In this document: one piece after another, positions 39,812 to 47,936 of the stretch
Layout of the letters: every line of letters starts with the position of its first letter
How positions within the stretch are numbered: position 1 is the first letter of the stretch
NCBI GenBank assembly: GCA_019009955.1
Contig: CM032233.1
Coordinates: 80,707,501-80,771,500 of the forward strand
Direction: 5' to 3'
Origin: Riptortus pedestris
Lineage: Eukaryota; Arthropoda; Insecta; Hemiptera; Alydidae
DNA: 64,000 nucleotides
The notes under the pieces: model-generated
The model's database searches: none
What the model was told of the DNA's origin: nothing
What the model saw: the letters and a program-made list of their open reading frames with translations, nothing else
Position numbers and translations under genes: made by a program

Positions 39812-40409
39812 TAGAAACATTAAAATGATGATGGAACAATTATACTTTAGGGATTATTTCCCACCATATATTTTAACTTTAACCAGTGATCGACGGATCA
39901 TGTTATTCTAATAATAGAGTTTGTTAATTTATATTTAGTGACATGCACCTTTTAGGTTGCTAACTGTGCTAAAATATTTTAGTTATTTATCTGACTAGAT
40001 ACAATATGTATTGTTTTACTTAGTATTGGTATTGTCCTATAGATTGATTTCAGTTGCTGTGTACTTCAGCATCTCAATGTAATTGAGCAGCCCCACAAAC
40101 TGTATATAACTTTAAACAATAAAGTGATTCTCTTTCTCATTTACTATTTAGACTTCACTTCATAAAGGATAATCGATATATTTTTATGTCGTGACGTATC
40201 GATATGAATGAGCTCAGCTGACCCACTATAGTTTGTCTGACTGGCACGGCTAGTAATGAAATTGCCGTTAGTTTAGTTACCTTTGTGTATTAGATTTTTC
40301 CTGATGTGGGCGCGAACTAGTGGGGAAATAAAAATTATTTTAATAATCATTTGAGTTTTTTATTTCCTTTATTGACCTTCCACCATAGATTATTTAGGTA
40401 ACGTTAAAT

Positions 40410-40468
<59 letters not shown>

Positions 40469-40555
40469 AACAGTACACTGGAAAAACCACATCACTACAA
40501 AAACCATATCAATTCATTTATATCTTCAAGAATCATATGTGTGTGTGTGTGTGTG

Positions 40556-40586
<31 letters not shown>

Positions 40587-43500
40587 TGAATTTTTAGATT
40601 TGAGCATATGTGATTTGCCCTTGTTGAAATAATTATATAATGTAATGAGACTGACCGTAAACACCTGAGAGCTTGATGCAAGCAGTTGCTGGGAATAGAC
40701 CATTCCTGCCCTTCCTACCTCCGAGACAGGGTGACTCGAGGATGTCAACCGTGTAATTGTTGTGAAATGGATCATCACAGGCTCTGTTGTTCCCATTTTG
40801 TGAGACGCATTTAAAGCACTCTATTGCCATTACTGAAAGAAAAAAAAATATTATCATTCTCATAGATTTCTTAAACCCAATATTCAAATATTTATTCTCA
40901 GATTTTCTATTCGTCTGTTCTATTCTCTGTCTTTTCTAACTGGGAAAGGTCACTGATAAAAGTCCGTCACTTAGGGGCTGCGTAACAGATTTCCCACATG
41001 AAGTTTTACAATAGATAAACCTACTTACTTGAATCAAACATCTAACACGACCGTGAATATTAAGTGAATAAATACACATAATGAGAAATCTTGATGTCAA
41101 TTTTAATAACATCTCAACAGAAAGCGTCTGAATTGGAAACAAACGGGTCAGCCAATCTCTGAGAGAAATAATCTTTATCGGAACGAAAAACAACTACTGA
41201 AATAGAATTGTAGCATCTGGACTGGCTCAATAACATTTTTTAACCTAACCCCGGCCTAGCTGCCACGTGGTCTCAGGGACTCAGTGTTGCCATAGACTAT
41301 TTAAACTGAAACAATTACTGTAATTTTAAAGTGGGTACACTGCGAGCAACCTCACAGTTACCTTTTAGTTCAGTGTGAAAATTAATAGCGTACCCTCCCA
41401 GTTGTGTTTATTAGTGCTCTGTTGTGTTTGTGTGAACTCTGCTTAGAATTTATTCAAAGACCGTTTGTTATTGTATTTTGTGTTCTTTCTTTCTTTTATT
41501 TTTCGACCAGTTGTAAGTTTTGTTTGCTTTTATTATGAATTATAGTGGACTTATTACTTTCAAGTTTTGTTCTTGTACTTCATAGAAACCAGTTCATTAA
41601 AATATAAGTGTATTGAAACTGTTTACTATATCTAATACTGTAAGTTATAATGAATCAGAATAATGTTTATCTCAATCTTCAAATGTTTGTAATCCACGAA
41701 CTAAATTAGGGGAGGGGGCGATTAACACAACGTATTTGAATGTATCTCGTATAATAAAGGTCAGTTAACAACAATATTTGATATTTAAGCTTCGAATAAA
41801 GTGGTTTATTATATAACAGAGTATTGTTTATGTGACATAATCAGAAGAGGGATTTGCTAAATCCTGAAAACCAAAAAATGCAAGTATCTCGGTTAATATT
41901 CGTGTTAGAAAATAATTGTATATAACAATATTTATATTACATTCAATTTTCAATAAGATTGTTTCTATACAAGTTTTCGATCTAACGTATAGTAACGGAG
42001 ATATTTCGAATTCCCGAAAATACCCCCCACTGAGCCCAGCCATTAACGAACTGGATTTTTCTTTTTATATAAAACGTTTAAATATGTAGTTTGGTAATCA
42101 TCAAACAAAAATTGCGACTTCTATTGCGTAATGACGACATCAATTAAGATATTAATTTTCAACTCGAAAATGTTTATTTCATCAATGCCGTATGCCGATA
42201 TTTAACAGATTAATTCAACACTAAAGTTCGTAGTCGTTGCTGCGTTTTGATGCTCTACAATTATTCTTTATACATTTTTTCGGGGCTCTATACAAATGTC
42301 AGTGTGGTTTAGAAATTCCTTCCTAAAAAAAAACTTATGTAAATGCGACTTAAAAGTTAAGCTGGAAATGAGATGGTTAGTGGTATAGTTAGTTTCAGTG
42401 AAATTCACCTGTGTAGTAGGGTGGGCACCCTGAAACCCCCAGAATCGCAAAAATAGAAATAATTTAGTTTATATTCGAACTAGAAAAAAAAATTAACAAG
42501 AATCTTTGTTATTCTTATGTCAGAGGAGGGAAAATACGGTTTTATTTAGTGACCCTTGCCATTATATTTTGAAATATTTAGAATTTTCGGTTTTATCGTT
42601 TATAAACTCCTCCTGATCCAAATGCATTTCATACAGAACCTGGTCTTTAATTATTCTCGAAATGTTTAGACATTTTTAGGGAACCATTAAATAAAACTGT
42701 AGGCGTGAACATAAAGATCGATGGGTATTTACAAAAATTATTTGAAAGCAGCGTAATATGTACAGATTCATTAGCATATCTCTGGAGGAAAATGTGCAAA
42801 AACTTATGTCGTATTTCCCCTAAGGAAAATGAGCTATTGAGGTCGTACTCATGTCGCAATTTTCCAAGTTTATCTTCAAATGAGATGACGAATATTAGGT
42901 CCGTTCAAAATTATATATATATGGTGTTATTGTTTTTTGGAGTTTTGGTCAGTGTTGTTGAAAAAATATTATATAAAATAGTTGGTTTCAGTGAAATTCG
43001 CATGTGTATAATATAAAAAAATCACTAACAGGATAACAGTTCACAAATCCGACATAAAAATAAACAAACAAAACAGTGCACTAGTCCTACACAGCATCAA
43101 CAATGACCATCAATTCAAATACAATGAGACACAAATATTAAACATAGGACCCAACAAAACAAAAAGAATGTTCGAAGAAATGCTGTATATTGGTCAAAAC
43201 ACAAAAACAAATGTAACAAAAAGACAGACATTGACAAACTCAGCACAATATTCTGTAACATAATACCATAAACACAACTCAATACTATACAATATTCACA
43301 ATCACACCATACTCATAAACATATTCACATAAATAACACTTGGGCACCCTCATCAAACCACAATATAAATAACACCCATATCATGATTGGTATAGATATA
43401 AAATATAATAATAAATGTAGCAACACACAGCAATAATAGTTGCAAAATAACAATAACACAGTATATATGGTACAACATAAGAATAAGTTTAATTATTACA

Positions 43501-44566
43501 ATTTATTATTTAAACAACACACAACAATAATTAGTTGTAACATAATAAAATAACAATAACATTGTAACTTTAATATAACATGAAAATAGCTTTACCAAAC
43601 TTCAACAATTGTGACAACATACAGAAATAACAAATGTAACATAGTAAAGTAGCAATAATTGTAACAAAACACAACAATAATTAGTTGTAACATGGAAATA
43701 GCCTTAACAAACTACAATAACTATTGTGATAACATACAGCAATAACAAATGTAACATAATAGAAAAGCAATAATTGTAACAACACACAACAAAAATTAGT
43801 TGTAGCATAATAATAAATTAAACAACAATAACATTGTAAATTTAATATAGCTTTAACATAATATAACAATAACTGTGATAACACATAGCATTAATAAATG
43901 TAACATTGTGAAATAACAATATTATATCAATTTTATTACTCCATAAAAATAGCTTTAATAAAAAAATAATATAACAATAATTATAATAACACATGTCAAT
44001 AGTTATAACATAGTTCAACAAACAAAAGACAATATACTGTAGTAATACAAAACATAAGGCAGGGACCAAGCTGAATATAACTGGCTTGGGTAGGTTATAC
44101 TCAGTACTCCTAATGTAAACAAAGGGACTACAGTGATGTACAATCATTTTTAAATATACTGCTCAAAAATGAATAGGGATATTGGTTATTTTTTTCTTAT
44201 CCTATTAATTTTAATTAAATCGACCTTAATTAAATAACTTTTTTATGGGGGAAAAAGAAAATAATTTCTATTAAATATTAATGATATTTACAATTAAAAA
44301 AAAAAAAAAGCTAGGCACCATAAATACCACAAAACCTACCAACCTACCAATATCCCTATTCATTTTTGAGCAGTTTATCTTTAGTCTTGGTAAGTAGAAT
44401 TAACACAAACACTATCTATTACACTCTAATAACACTGTGCAATACATATATAAAGTAGTACCTGTACTTTTTAACCCTGAAGAAGAGAAAAAAAATATTC
44501 TCGAAATATTGGAAAGAAATAAGATTTTTTCACTAACACTGGCCAAAACTCCAAAAAACAACAACA

Positions 44567-44604
<38 letters not shown>

Positions 44605-47600
44605 TTGTATTTGTCTACCGCTCTAATATTCGTCATCTCCAACGTAGGATGGACATTTGAAGATAAATTTCGAAAATCGCGACATGAGTACGACCTCAAT
44701 AGCTGTATTCCCTTAAGGGAAATACGACATACGGGTACGTTTTTGCACATTTTCCTCCAGAGATATGCTAATGAATCCGTACATATTACGCTGCTTTCAA
44801 ATAATTTTTGTAAATACCCATCGATCTTTATGTTCACACCTCCAGTTTAATTTAATGGTTTCCTAAAAATGTCTAAACATTTCGAGAATAATTAAAGACC
44901 ATGTTCTGTATGAAATGGATTTGGATCAGGAGGAGTTTATAAACGATAAAACCGAAAATTCTAAATATTGCAGAATATAGTGGCAAGTGTCACTAAATAA
45001 AACCACATTTTCCCTCCTCTGACTTAAGAATAACAAAGATTCTAGTTAATTTTTTTTTTCTAGTTCGAATGTAAACTAAATTATTTCTATTTTTGCGATT
45101 CGGGGGCTTCCAGAGTGCCCACCCTACTACACAGGTGAATTTCACTGAAAGTAACTATACCACTAACCTTCTCATTGCCAGCTTAAATTTTATGTCTCAT
45201 TTACATCAGTTTTTTATTTAGGAAGGAATTTCAAAATAACAAGGACATTTGTATAGATCCCCGAAAAAAATGTATAAAGAAAAATTGTAGAGCATCAAAA
45301 CGCAGCAATGACTACGAACTTTAGTGTTGAATTAAACTGTTAAATATCGTAAACGGCATTGATCAAATAAACATTTTCGAGTAGAAAATTAATTTCTTAA
45401 TTGATGCCGTCATTACGCTCTAGCGGTCGCAATTTTTGTTTGATCGTTACCAAGATACATATTTAAACGTTTTATATATAAAGAAAGATCGAGTTCGTTA
45501 ACGACTGAAATCGGACGGAAGTGGGGGGGGGAGGTTTAGAGGGGGAGAATTTCGAAAATTCTTAATATCTCCTTTATTATGAGTCGTATCGAAAACTTGT
45601 ATAGAACCAATCTCATCGCAAATATAATGTTCTATAAATGTTGTTATGCACATTTTTTCAATATCTTGATTATTAACCAAAATATTTGCGTTGGTTAGTT
45701 TTCGGCTTTCAGTAAACTCCCACTCCTACTCATCTCATATTAACAATATAACTACCCCTTAACAATATGTTGTTATGTTATGAATCACTTTATTTGAAGC
45801 CTAAATACCAAATATTGTTATCATCGAAGTATTATGTTTTGAGATAAATGCAAATACGGAACGCCCGTGGGAAATCTGCTTCGTTAACGCAGCCCCTGCG
45901 TGACGGACGTTTTGTATACAAAAGTATTTAACTTTTATTTGCAATAATTAGTTACGCATTATTTAACTTTCGGAAGTAAGTCATAATAAAAAGTATGCAA
46001 TTGATACTACTTAATCATTTTGTTCTTTTGTTAAAGTCGGTCACGTATAAATAGAATGTTCCATTGAAACACATCTCTAGGATTATTTAGAGGCTACCGA
46101 TCCTTGTCTAGTTAGGCTAGGACTATGGGCTTTATTTTACAGAGTTTAAAATTAATAAATAACAAGATTATTTACAGCACACCAATATATATTATATCGT
46201 TTCTTGTTATCTTTCCGGCTGCATAACGAAAAAAATTGGGTTAATCACTGCATTACGCAACATATTTTTTTGGTTCCAACCAGCTTTTTGTCTGTGGTCT
46301 AAATATAATATATAAAAACTCTATATTCATGGTTCTCATCGACTAATAATACAAATAAAACTTGTTTTATCTTTTCTACTGCTTAAGAAACTATAATCAA
46401 ACAATGATTTAGATACTGCAATTACAAATAAGTTATATAAGCAGAATATTCGGTCAGCATGTATACAACCGAAGGCATACAGATAAATGGTAAATTCATT
46501 CATGACATCAGATGCAGTTGACAATGCACTAGTGCCAAAGTCGAAAGTAGTGGGTGAATAGAATGCTGCAAGTCCTAAAGGACGCTCTAGATTAGTTTAG
46601 ACTTAAGATAATGTTCATGCACATAAAAGAAATATTTTGGTTGTAAAGAAGAAAGAAAACCAAGGAACTATAAATATTAGAATTGGAAACATTATACTCG
46701 AAAAAGTGATGTCTTGTTCTTACCTAGGGACCAACACTGCTGAAGCCGATAGTAGAGCTGAAGTCGATAGAAGAATAGCCTTTGCTAATCAAGCCTTTTA
46801 AAGCAAAAGGAGCTTTTTAACTAATAAACATTTAAGCATGGATTCAAAAAAAAATATTTCCTAAGCATTTCGTATAGTGTGCTGCTTAACGGGAGTGAAA
46901 GTTGGACTCTCAAAAAAAGGGAATATAATACATTGGAAGCAATGGAAATGTAGATCTCGCGTAGAATCACTAGAACAAGTTAGACTAAAAAAAGAATATA
47001 ACGTGGAAGTTCTAAATGAAGTAAGTAGAAGCAAAAGTCTTGTTTAGGACATGGGAAAAAGGAGAGTGGAACTCTTGGGCATATCATAAGGCAGAACGAT
47101 TTCATCACACATAAATGTGAAGCTAAGGTCCTTGTGCATAGGGGGAGAGAGAGGCCTAGAAAATTCTATTTTGAAGACATACACCATTTTATGGATTTCG
47201 TTGGTTACAGTAATATGAAAAGAACAGCTCCTGAAAGAACACAATGGTTGCAACTACAAAGCGTAGCCTTTAGATCATGGTGAAGCAGAATATTGCAAAA
47301 CCGGCTTCTTCGTAATCACAGATATAAGACACCACTATAAATTAAGCTCTATCATTAGTGTATTTTTATGTGTTGTGTTCTGTTATTCTCGTTATATATT
47401 AGTTATTTCGTCAAAGGGCGGGCTTTATATATATGGAAAAGGCTTTATGGATGAATTGGTGAATAAGTGGCCGAACAATATTAAATTTGTAAAATTCTAT
47501 TTTTTAGGGTAAATTGTATCTAATTTTACACTAAATAATATCATGTAACAATTTGGATCAATGGTGGTTCTGATACTCAGAGTTGAAATGAGGAAGGGAA

Positions 47601-47909
47601 GGACCTACTAATTATTTCACAGTTCCAGCGAACCAAAAAACAGACACACACGGACACTCCAAAAACCTAAATATTCTGATACTAATATTTCTTTTTAGGT
47701 CACATCACAAGTTTTCATGCGCTAAAATTAAGGATCAATGAATAGTTTTAAGGAATGCATTCCATTCAGCTGTACATAAATATATTCTTTAATAAGAAAT
47801 TTTCAATATTATTAATTTTACAAAAATAGTGTAATTACTTACCGCAATTTCCGAATACAAAAATAGCTGATATTATTATGAAGACAAAACACATTGAGCA
47901 GATTGGCAT
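13189..47909 (-). CDS. secreted GPI-anchored Ly6/uPAR (quiver-like) protein, 4 coding exons
   Basis: Four exons (47909-47843, 40832-40656, 14813-14699, 13324-13189) join in frame with phases 1, 1 and 2 to give 164 residues. Residues 1-22 are a signal peptide (hydrophobic [12 protein letters not shown]). The mature part has ten cysteines: IECFKC, RAC, SPC and TAC in exon 2, RGC and SHC in exon 3, RGCLQSC and DACN in exon 4. This is the three-finger pattern with the terminal CN. A hydrophobic tail ([15 protein letters not shown]) follows, as for GPI attachment. N-glycosylation sequons occur at NYT and NFS. Motifs [31 protein letters not shown] and [12 protein letters not shown] are those I associate with insect quiver/Ly6 proteins, which act at the cell surface, some on ion channels and receptors. 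The specific orthologue and its function are not known to me. All exon borders have GT/AG; the exon 3 donor (GTTTGA) is weak. Confidence 0.9.
13325..14698 (-). other. Ly6 intron 3, with a GC-richer island at 13880-14250
   Basis: Intron of 1374 bp. The interval 13880-14250 is noticeably GC-richer than its surroundings, has a C-run at 14059-14073 and open frames on both strands, none of which I recognise. It may be an inserted element, but no inverted termini or duplication were seen. Confidence 0.5.
14699..14813 (-). CDS. Ly6 gene exon 3
   Basis: 115 nt after acceptor ATTTTTCAG. The leading AT completes an aspartate codon. It encodes [20 protein letters not shown], then [17 protein letters not shown], and ends AG in phase 2. 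The donor, GTTTGA, is weak, but the next exon restores the family sequence [13 protein letters not shown] exactly. Confidence 0.9.
15621..16556 (+). mobile_element. HINE-like element, copy A
   Basis: The left block begins CTATTGAGGTCGTACTCATG and carries the TTCAAATGTCCATC core, then (TA)n at 15717-15757. The block TTTGTCTGTTACCGCTCTAG follows. The right block ends with CACGTGGGAAATCTGCTTAG and a decayed terminal hairpin. The 5' AGCAGATTTCCC terminus is lost. Confidence 0.75.
16557..17214 (+). other. GC-richer segment upstream of R1/I-like relic
   Basis: Following HINE copy A the sequence becomes GC-rich (GACAGCAGTCTCGAGCAG, CCGCAAGACACAGTC) with overlapping open frames on both strands, none recognisable. 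Because it runs into reverse-transcriptase remnants, it could be the 5' UTR or 5' part of that retrotransposon, but that is inference. Confidence 0.35.
17215..17765 (+). pseudogene. R1/I-like non-LTR retrotransposon, RT C-terminus and RNase H start
   Basis: In frame: [20 protein letters not shown], then [28 protein letters not shown] and [12 protein letters not shown]. This is the region after the YxDD box in R1/LOA/I-group elements. About 80 codons on, [13 protein letters not shown] and EIYTDE (17720-17745) match the start of an RNase H domain (usual IYTDGSK, here disrupted). Stops and frameshifts make it dead. Confidence 0.7.
18004..19964 (+). mobile_element. Helitron-type element, copy H1
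   Basis: It starts TC (18004-18005) after an A and runs into TATATATATAAAATTGTAACC. It ends with hairpin CCCGG-GCATCG-CCGGG (19937-19952), eight bases, then CTAG (19961-19964) followed by T. This is the A|TC...CTAG|T structure of Helitrons. The interior has three tandem units of about 297 bp, each beginning near a CCGAA box (about 18187, 18487, 18781). There are no Rep/helicase frames, so it is non-autonomous. Confidence 0.8.
19965..21282 (+). mobile_element. Helitron-type element, copy H2, head to tail with H1
   Basis: It begins in the TA tract directly after the CTAG of H1 and shares AAAATTGTAACCTCTGTCTG. It has three internal units (about 20166, 20468, 20765) and a shorter 3' part. It ends with a hairpin around 21254-21270 and CTAG at 21279-21282. 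The 5' TC is not visible, possibly lost by TA-tract slippage. Confidence 0.78.
21283..22736 (+). mobile_element. Helitron-type element, copy H3, head to tail with H2
   Basis: Same layout, with four internal units (about 21493, 21783, 22086, 22382). The 3' hairpin CCCGG-GCGAAG-CCGGG lies at about 22709-22724, with CTAG at 22733-22736 followed by a TA tract to 22781. Confidence 0.78.
22859..23816 (+). mobile_element. HINE-like element, copy B (near full length)
   Basis: It is preceded by TTTT. It starts AGCAGATTTCCC with hairpin GATTTCCC-TGAA-GGGAAATC, then the left block, (TA)n at 22985-23031, and the GCTCTAGCGGTCGCAAT block. About 0.6 kb of right body follows. It ends GCGGGAAATCTGC, a short hairpin around CGCAGTCCCTGCG, then GACGGAC, followed by TTTT. 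A good reference copy for the family. Confidence 0.85.
23817..24987. other. intronic sequence between HINE copies B and C
   Basis: AT-rich intron sequence with short open frames only. No gene, RNA or transposon terminus recognised. Confidence 0.5.
24988..25645 (+). mobile_element. HINE-like element, copy C
   Basis: After TTTTT it starts AGCAGATTTCCC-TTCA-GGGAAATC. (TA)n lies at about 25114-25160, and the end is CACGTGGGAAATCTGC, hairpin CGCAGCCCCTGCG, GACGGAC. The right body is shorter than in B, from an internal deletion. Confidence 0.85.
25646..27870. other. intronic sequence, no feature recognised
   Basis: About 2.2 kb of AT-rich intron with no coding frame or repeat terminus that I can support. 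Confidence 0.5.
27871..28934 (+). mobile_element. HINE-like element, outer copy D0, interrupted by copy D
   Basis: The left block (AGGTTGTACTCATG, CCATCGATCCTACCCAGGAG) and a short TA-rich tract run to 28010. Copy D sits at 28011-28593. The D0 body resumes at 28594 with GTTTGTTCATTACCAAACTC and ends CACGTGGGAAATCTGC near 28912. Its terminal hairpin is degenerate. Confidence 0.8.
28011..28593 (+). mobile_element. HINE-like element, inner copy D
   Basis: It starts AGCAGCTATTGAGG and ends CCTGCGTGACGGAC, inserted into the T-run of D0's GCAATTTTTGTTTG box. It lacks the 5' hairpin found in B and C: a precise loss between the two CAG copies of AGCAG(ATTTCCC...ATCAG)CTATT. (TA)n lies at about 28113-28166. 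Confidence 0.85.
29040..29747 (+). mobile_element. possible LTR-retrotransposon 5' fragment (LTR end plus PBS-like site)
   Basis: A GC-rich stretch ends CTACTAACA and is followed by TTTTGGCGGGGGTTGACACA (29521-29540). This resembles the TGGCGACCGTGACA-type primer-binding site next to Ty3/gypsy LTRs. The start of the LTR and a second LTR were not found, and the fragment is cut by the HINE-like copy at 29748. The open frames here on both strands are not recognisable proteins. Confidence 0.3.
29748..32644 (-). mobile_element. HINE-like element, copy E, split by Helitron H4
   Basis: Reverse orientation: GTCCGTCACGCAGGGACTG (3' terminus) at 29748, right body to about 30545, then (TA)n. It resumes at about 32513 with the complement of the left block (GATCGTACCTCATTTTC, then GCTGATTTCCCTTAAAG) and ends near CTCCT at 32644. 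The Helitron at 30590-32492 lies inside its TA tract. Confidence 0.8.
30590..32492 (+). mobile_element. Helitron-type element, copy H4, decayed
   Basis: It begins ATATAAAATTGTAACATCTG, as in H1-H3, with three internal units (about 30727, 30990, 31247). The H1-type 3' segment follows. The terminal hairpin is broken (TTTTCCGAGCG) and CTAG is missing. It is inserted in the TA tract of HINE copy E. Confidence 0.72.
32902..33215 (-). mobile_element. HINE-like element, copy F, right-end fragment
   Basis: It begins GTCCGTCGTGCAGGGGCTGC in reverse orientation and carries only the right body. It is truncated near 33215, next to copy G. Confidence 0.7.
33224..33468 (+). mobile_element. HINE-like element, copy G, short derivative
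   Basis: The left block (GAAAATCAGCTATTGAGGTT) passes quickly to CACCAAACTCGATATTTAAA, (TA)n at 33318-33350, then the last 100 bp of the right body ending CCCAGCGTGACGGAC. About 245 bp in total, with most of the body deleted. Confidence 0.72.
33833..34308. mobile_element. pogo/Tigger-like MITE
   Basis: Inverted termini CACCGGGGTAAGTGGAA (33833) and TTCCACTTACCCCGGTG (to 34308) lie directly between TA dinucleotides. The left terminus is doubled (a second GGGGCAAGTGGAA follows at about 33852). An internal palindrome of the same motif (GGTTCCACTTGCCCC...) lies at 34081-34117. There is no transposase. The CACCGGGG-type end and TA target suggest pogo/Tigger; the internal 82-codon frame is not recognisable. 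Confidence 0.7.
34332..36402 (-). mobile_element. HINE-like element, copy H, split by a Jockey-like relic
   Basis: Reverse orientation: GTCCGTCACGCAGGGGCTGA at 34332, right body to about 35026. It resumes at about 36319 with the complement of the left block (ATCGGTGGACACTT, CGTCAATAGCTGATTTCCC) to about 36402. The TA tract is missing, so material was lost at the insertion point. Confidence 0.72.
35027..36318 (-). pseudogene. Jockey-like non-LTR retrotransposon reverse transcriptase relic
   Basis: On the minus strand, in order: [20 protein letters not shown] (linker before RT), [20 protein letters not shown] followed by [19 protein letters not shown] (the RT signature KPgK-P-NYRPIaLtsc--KllEkm), and [19 protein letters not shown]. 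After a poly-lysine interruption come IRVGVGASL and [20 protein letters not shown] (motif B region). The 123-codon frame at 35454-35825 is the best-preserved part. It corresponds to the fingers/palm of Jockey-clade RT. The endonuclease, YADD box and thumb are missing or scrambled. Confidence 0.8.
36403..37265. other. intronic sequence with a (TA)n tract
   Basis: AT-rich intron. (TA)n lies at about 37213-37257. No gene recognised. Confidence 0.5.
37266..37651 (-). mobile_element. possible 5S rRNA-derived SINE (SINE3-like)
   Basis: Minus-strand 37651-37600 reads GATCAGGCAATTC..., ending AATACTTGAATGGGTGACC. It aligns without gaps over 52 bases with the internal-promoter half of 5S rRNA (GATCACCGAAGTTAAGC...AGTACTTGGATGGGTGACC), the last 19 bases nearly identical. 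A GC-rich body follows to about 37266, ending in CA and TA repeats that may serve as tail. A degenerate 5S pseudogene is the alternative. Confidence 0.45.
37660..37694. repeat. (TG)n microsatellite
   Basis: About 17 TG units directly upstream (on the minus strand) of the 5S-like head. Confidence 0.9.
38237..38464 (+). mobile_element. tRNA-derived SINE with perfect target-site duplication
   Basis: AATAAGGATATTC occurs immediately before (38224-38236) and after (38465-38477) the element. The head has an A-box-like TTAGTCATGTG and a B-box-like AGTTCGATTCT. The body includes AAAATCCCACCCTGGCTAG, and the 3' end is a TAA-repeat tail. All four SINE hallmarks (pol III boxes, size about 228 bp, simple tail, TSD) are present. 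Confidence 0.85.
39545..39723 (+). other. candidate terminal coding exon of an unknown membrane protein
   Basis: An acceptor-like AATTCCTACAG is followed by an open frame to TGA (39721-39723). It encodes about 59 residues: a charged start ([11 protein letters not shown]), one likely transmembrane segment ([20 protein letters not shown]), and a basic tail ([20 protein letters not shown]...). No partner exon was found on the plus strand and I do not recognise the family. It could be chance. Confidence 0.22.
39754..39806. repeat. (TA)n microsatellite
   Basis: About 26 TA units, not obviously inside a HINE-like copy. A similar tract lies at about 40411-40458. Confidence 0.9.
40656..40832 (-). 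CDS. Ly6 gene exon 2: first half of the three-finger domain
   Basis: 177 nt after acceptor TTTCTTTCAG. The two leading bases TA complete a valine codon with the G of exon 1. It then encodes 58 residues with five cysteines, the sequon NYT, and the conserved [17 protein letters not shown]. It ends in phase 1 at donor G|GTCAGT. Confidence 0.92.
40962..42915 (-). mobile_element. rearranged HINE-like element, copy I
   Basis: It begins with the inverted 3' terminus (GTCCGTCACTTAGGGGCTGC) and right body to about 42118 (CAAACAAAAATTGCGAC). A block of about 0.7 kb (X, about 42120-42830) absent from other copies follows. Then comes the left block in the opposite orientation to normal (GAGCTATTGAGGTCGTACTC, plus strand). 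About 400 bp near 41210-41610 (TAGCATCTGGACTGGC... to about ...ACCAGTTCATTAAA) is an extra insertion of unknown type. It shares this odd structure with copy J. Confidence 0.72.
43420..44030. repeat. imperfect tandem repeat rich in AACAATAA
   Basis: The phrase ACACAACAATAATTAGTTGT recurs near 43519, 43670 and, with a change, 43783. TAACAAATGTAACATA and GTGATAACATA also recur between them. Unit length is irregular (about 115-150 bp). Minus-strand open frames here are Cys/Tyr/Leu low-complexity products of the repeat. Confidence 0.6.
44157..44375. mobile_element. Tc1/mariner-like MITE
   Basis: Inverted repeats ACTGCTCAAAAATGAATAGG...TATTGG (left) and CCAATA...CTATTCATTTTTGAGCAGT (right), 28 bp and perfect, with TA on both sides. 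About 219 bp, no coding capacity. Confidence 0.75.
44565..45908 (+). mobile_element. rearranged HINE-like element, copy J, inverted partner of I
   Basis: It starts with an inverted TA tract and left block (complement, ATGAGTACGACCTCAATAGC), then block X in reverse (about 44730-45420), then the right body in plus orientation from GCTCTAGCGGTCGCAATTTT. It ends GGGAAATCTGC, CGCAGCCCCTGCG, GACGGAC (45908). Same abnormal order as copy I, opposite strand. Confidence 0.75.
46640..47280 (+). pseudogene. non-LTR retrotransposon 3' coding relic (post-RT region)
   Basis: Fragments in order: [54 protein letters not shown], then GKRRVELLG and an arginine/glycine-rich GGERG segment. This is the region after the YADD box in the widespread insect endonuclease-RT elements (SYLG, RIaiAk-aF, vLLYGsEtWTlkk, RRi-RisW). 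It may be the missing 3' part of the family at 7560-8620, but they do not overlap, so this is inference. Frameshifts and stops are present. Confidence 0.65.
47843..47909 (-). CDS. Ly6 gene exon 1: start codon and signal peptide
   Basis: 67 nt encoding [20 protein letters not shown] then NC, ending in phase 1 at a strong donor (G|GTAAGT). An upstream ATG at 47930 is in frame but is followed at once by TAA, so 47909 is the likely start. A good acceptor (TTATCTTCTAG, exon side from about 47936) just upstream suggests that this exon is preceded by a spliced 5' UTR exon. Confidence 0.87.
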
Positions 47910-47936
47910 TTCCTTTTCCAATTAAAGCATTACTCC

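Noticed and set aside
43681..44147. Minus-strand frames rich in Cys, Tyr and Leu
   Set aside because: They are products of the AACAATAA tandem repeat.
42705..44837. Two nearly identical open frames (plus at 42705, minus at 44837) with [20 protein letters not shown]
   Set aside because: They are the same stretch of block X and the HINE left end in the inverted pair I/J. Similarity comes from repeat copying, not from a conserved protein.
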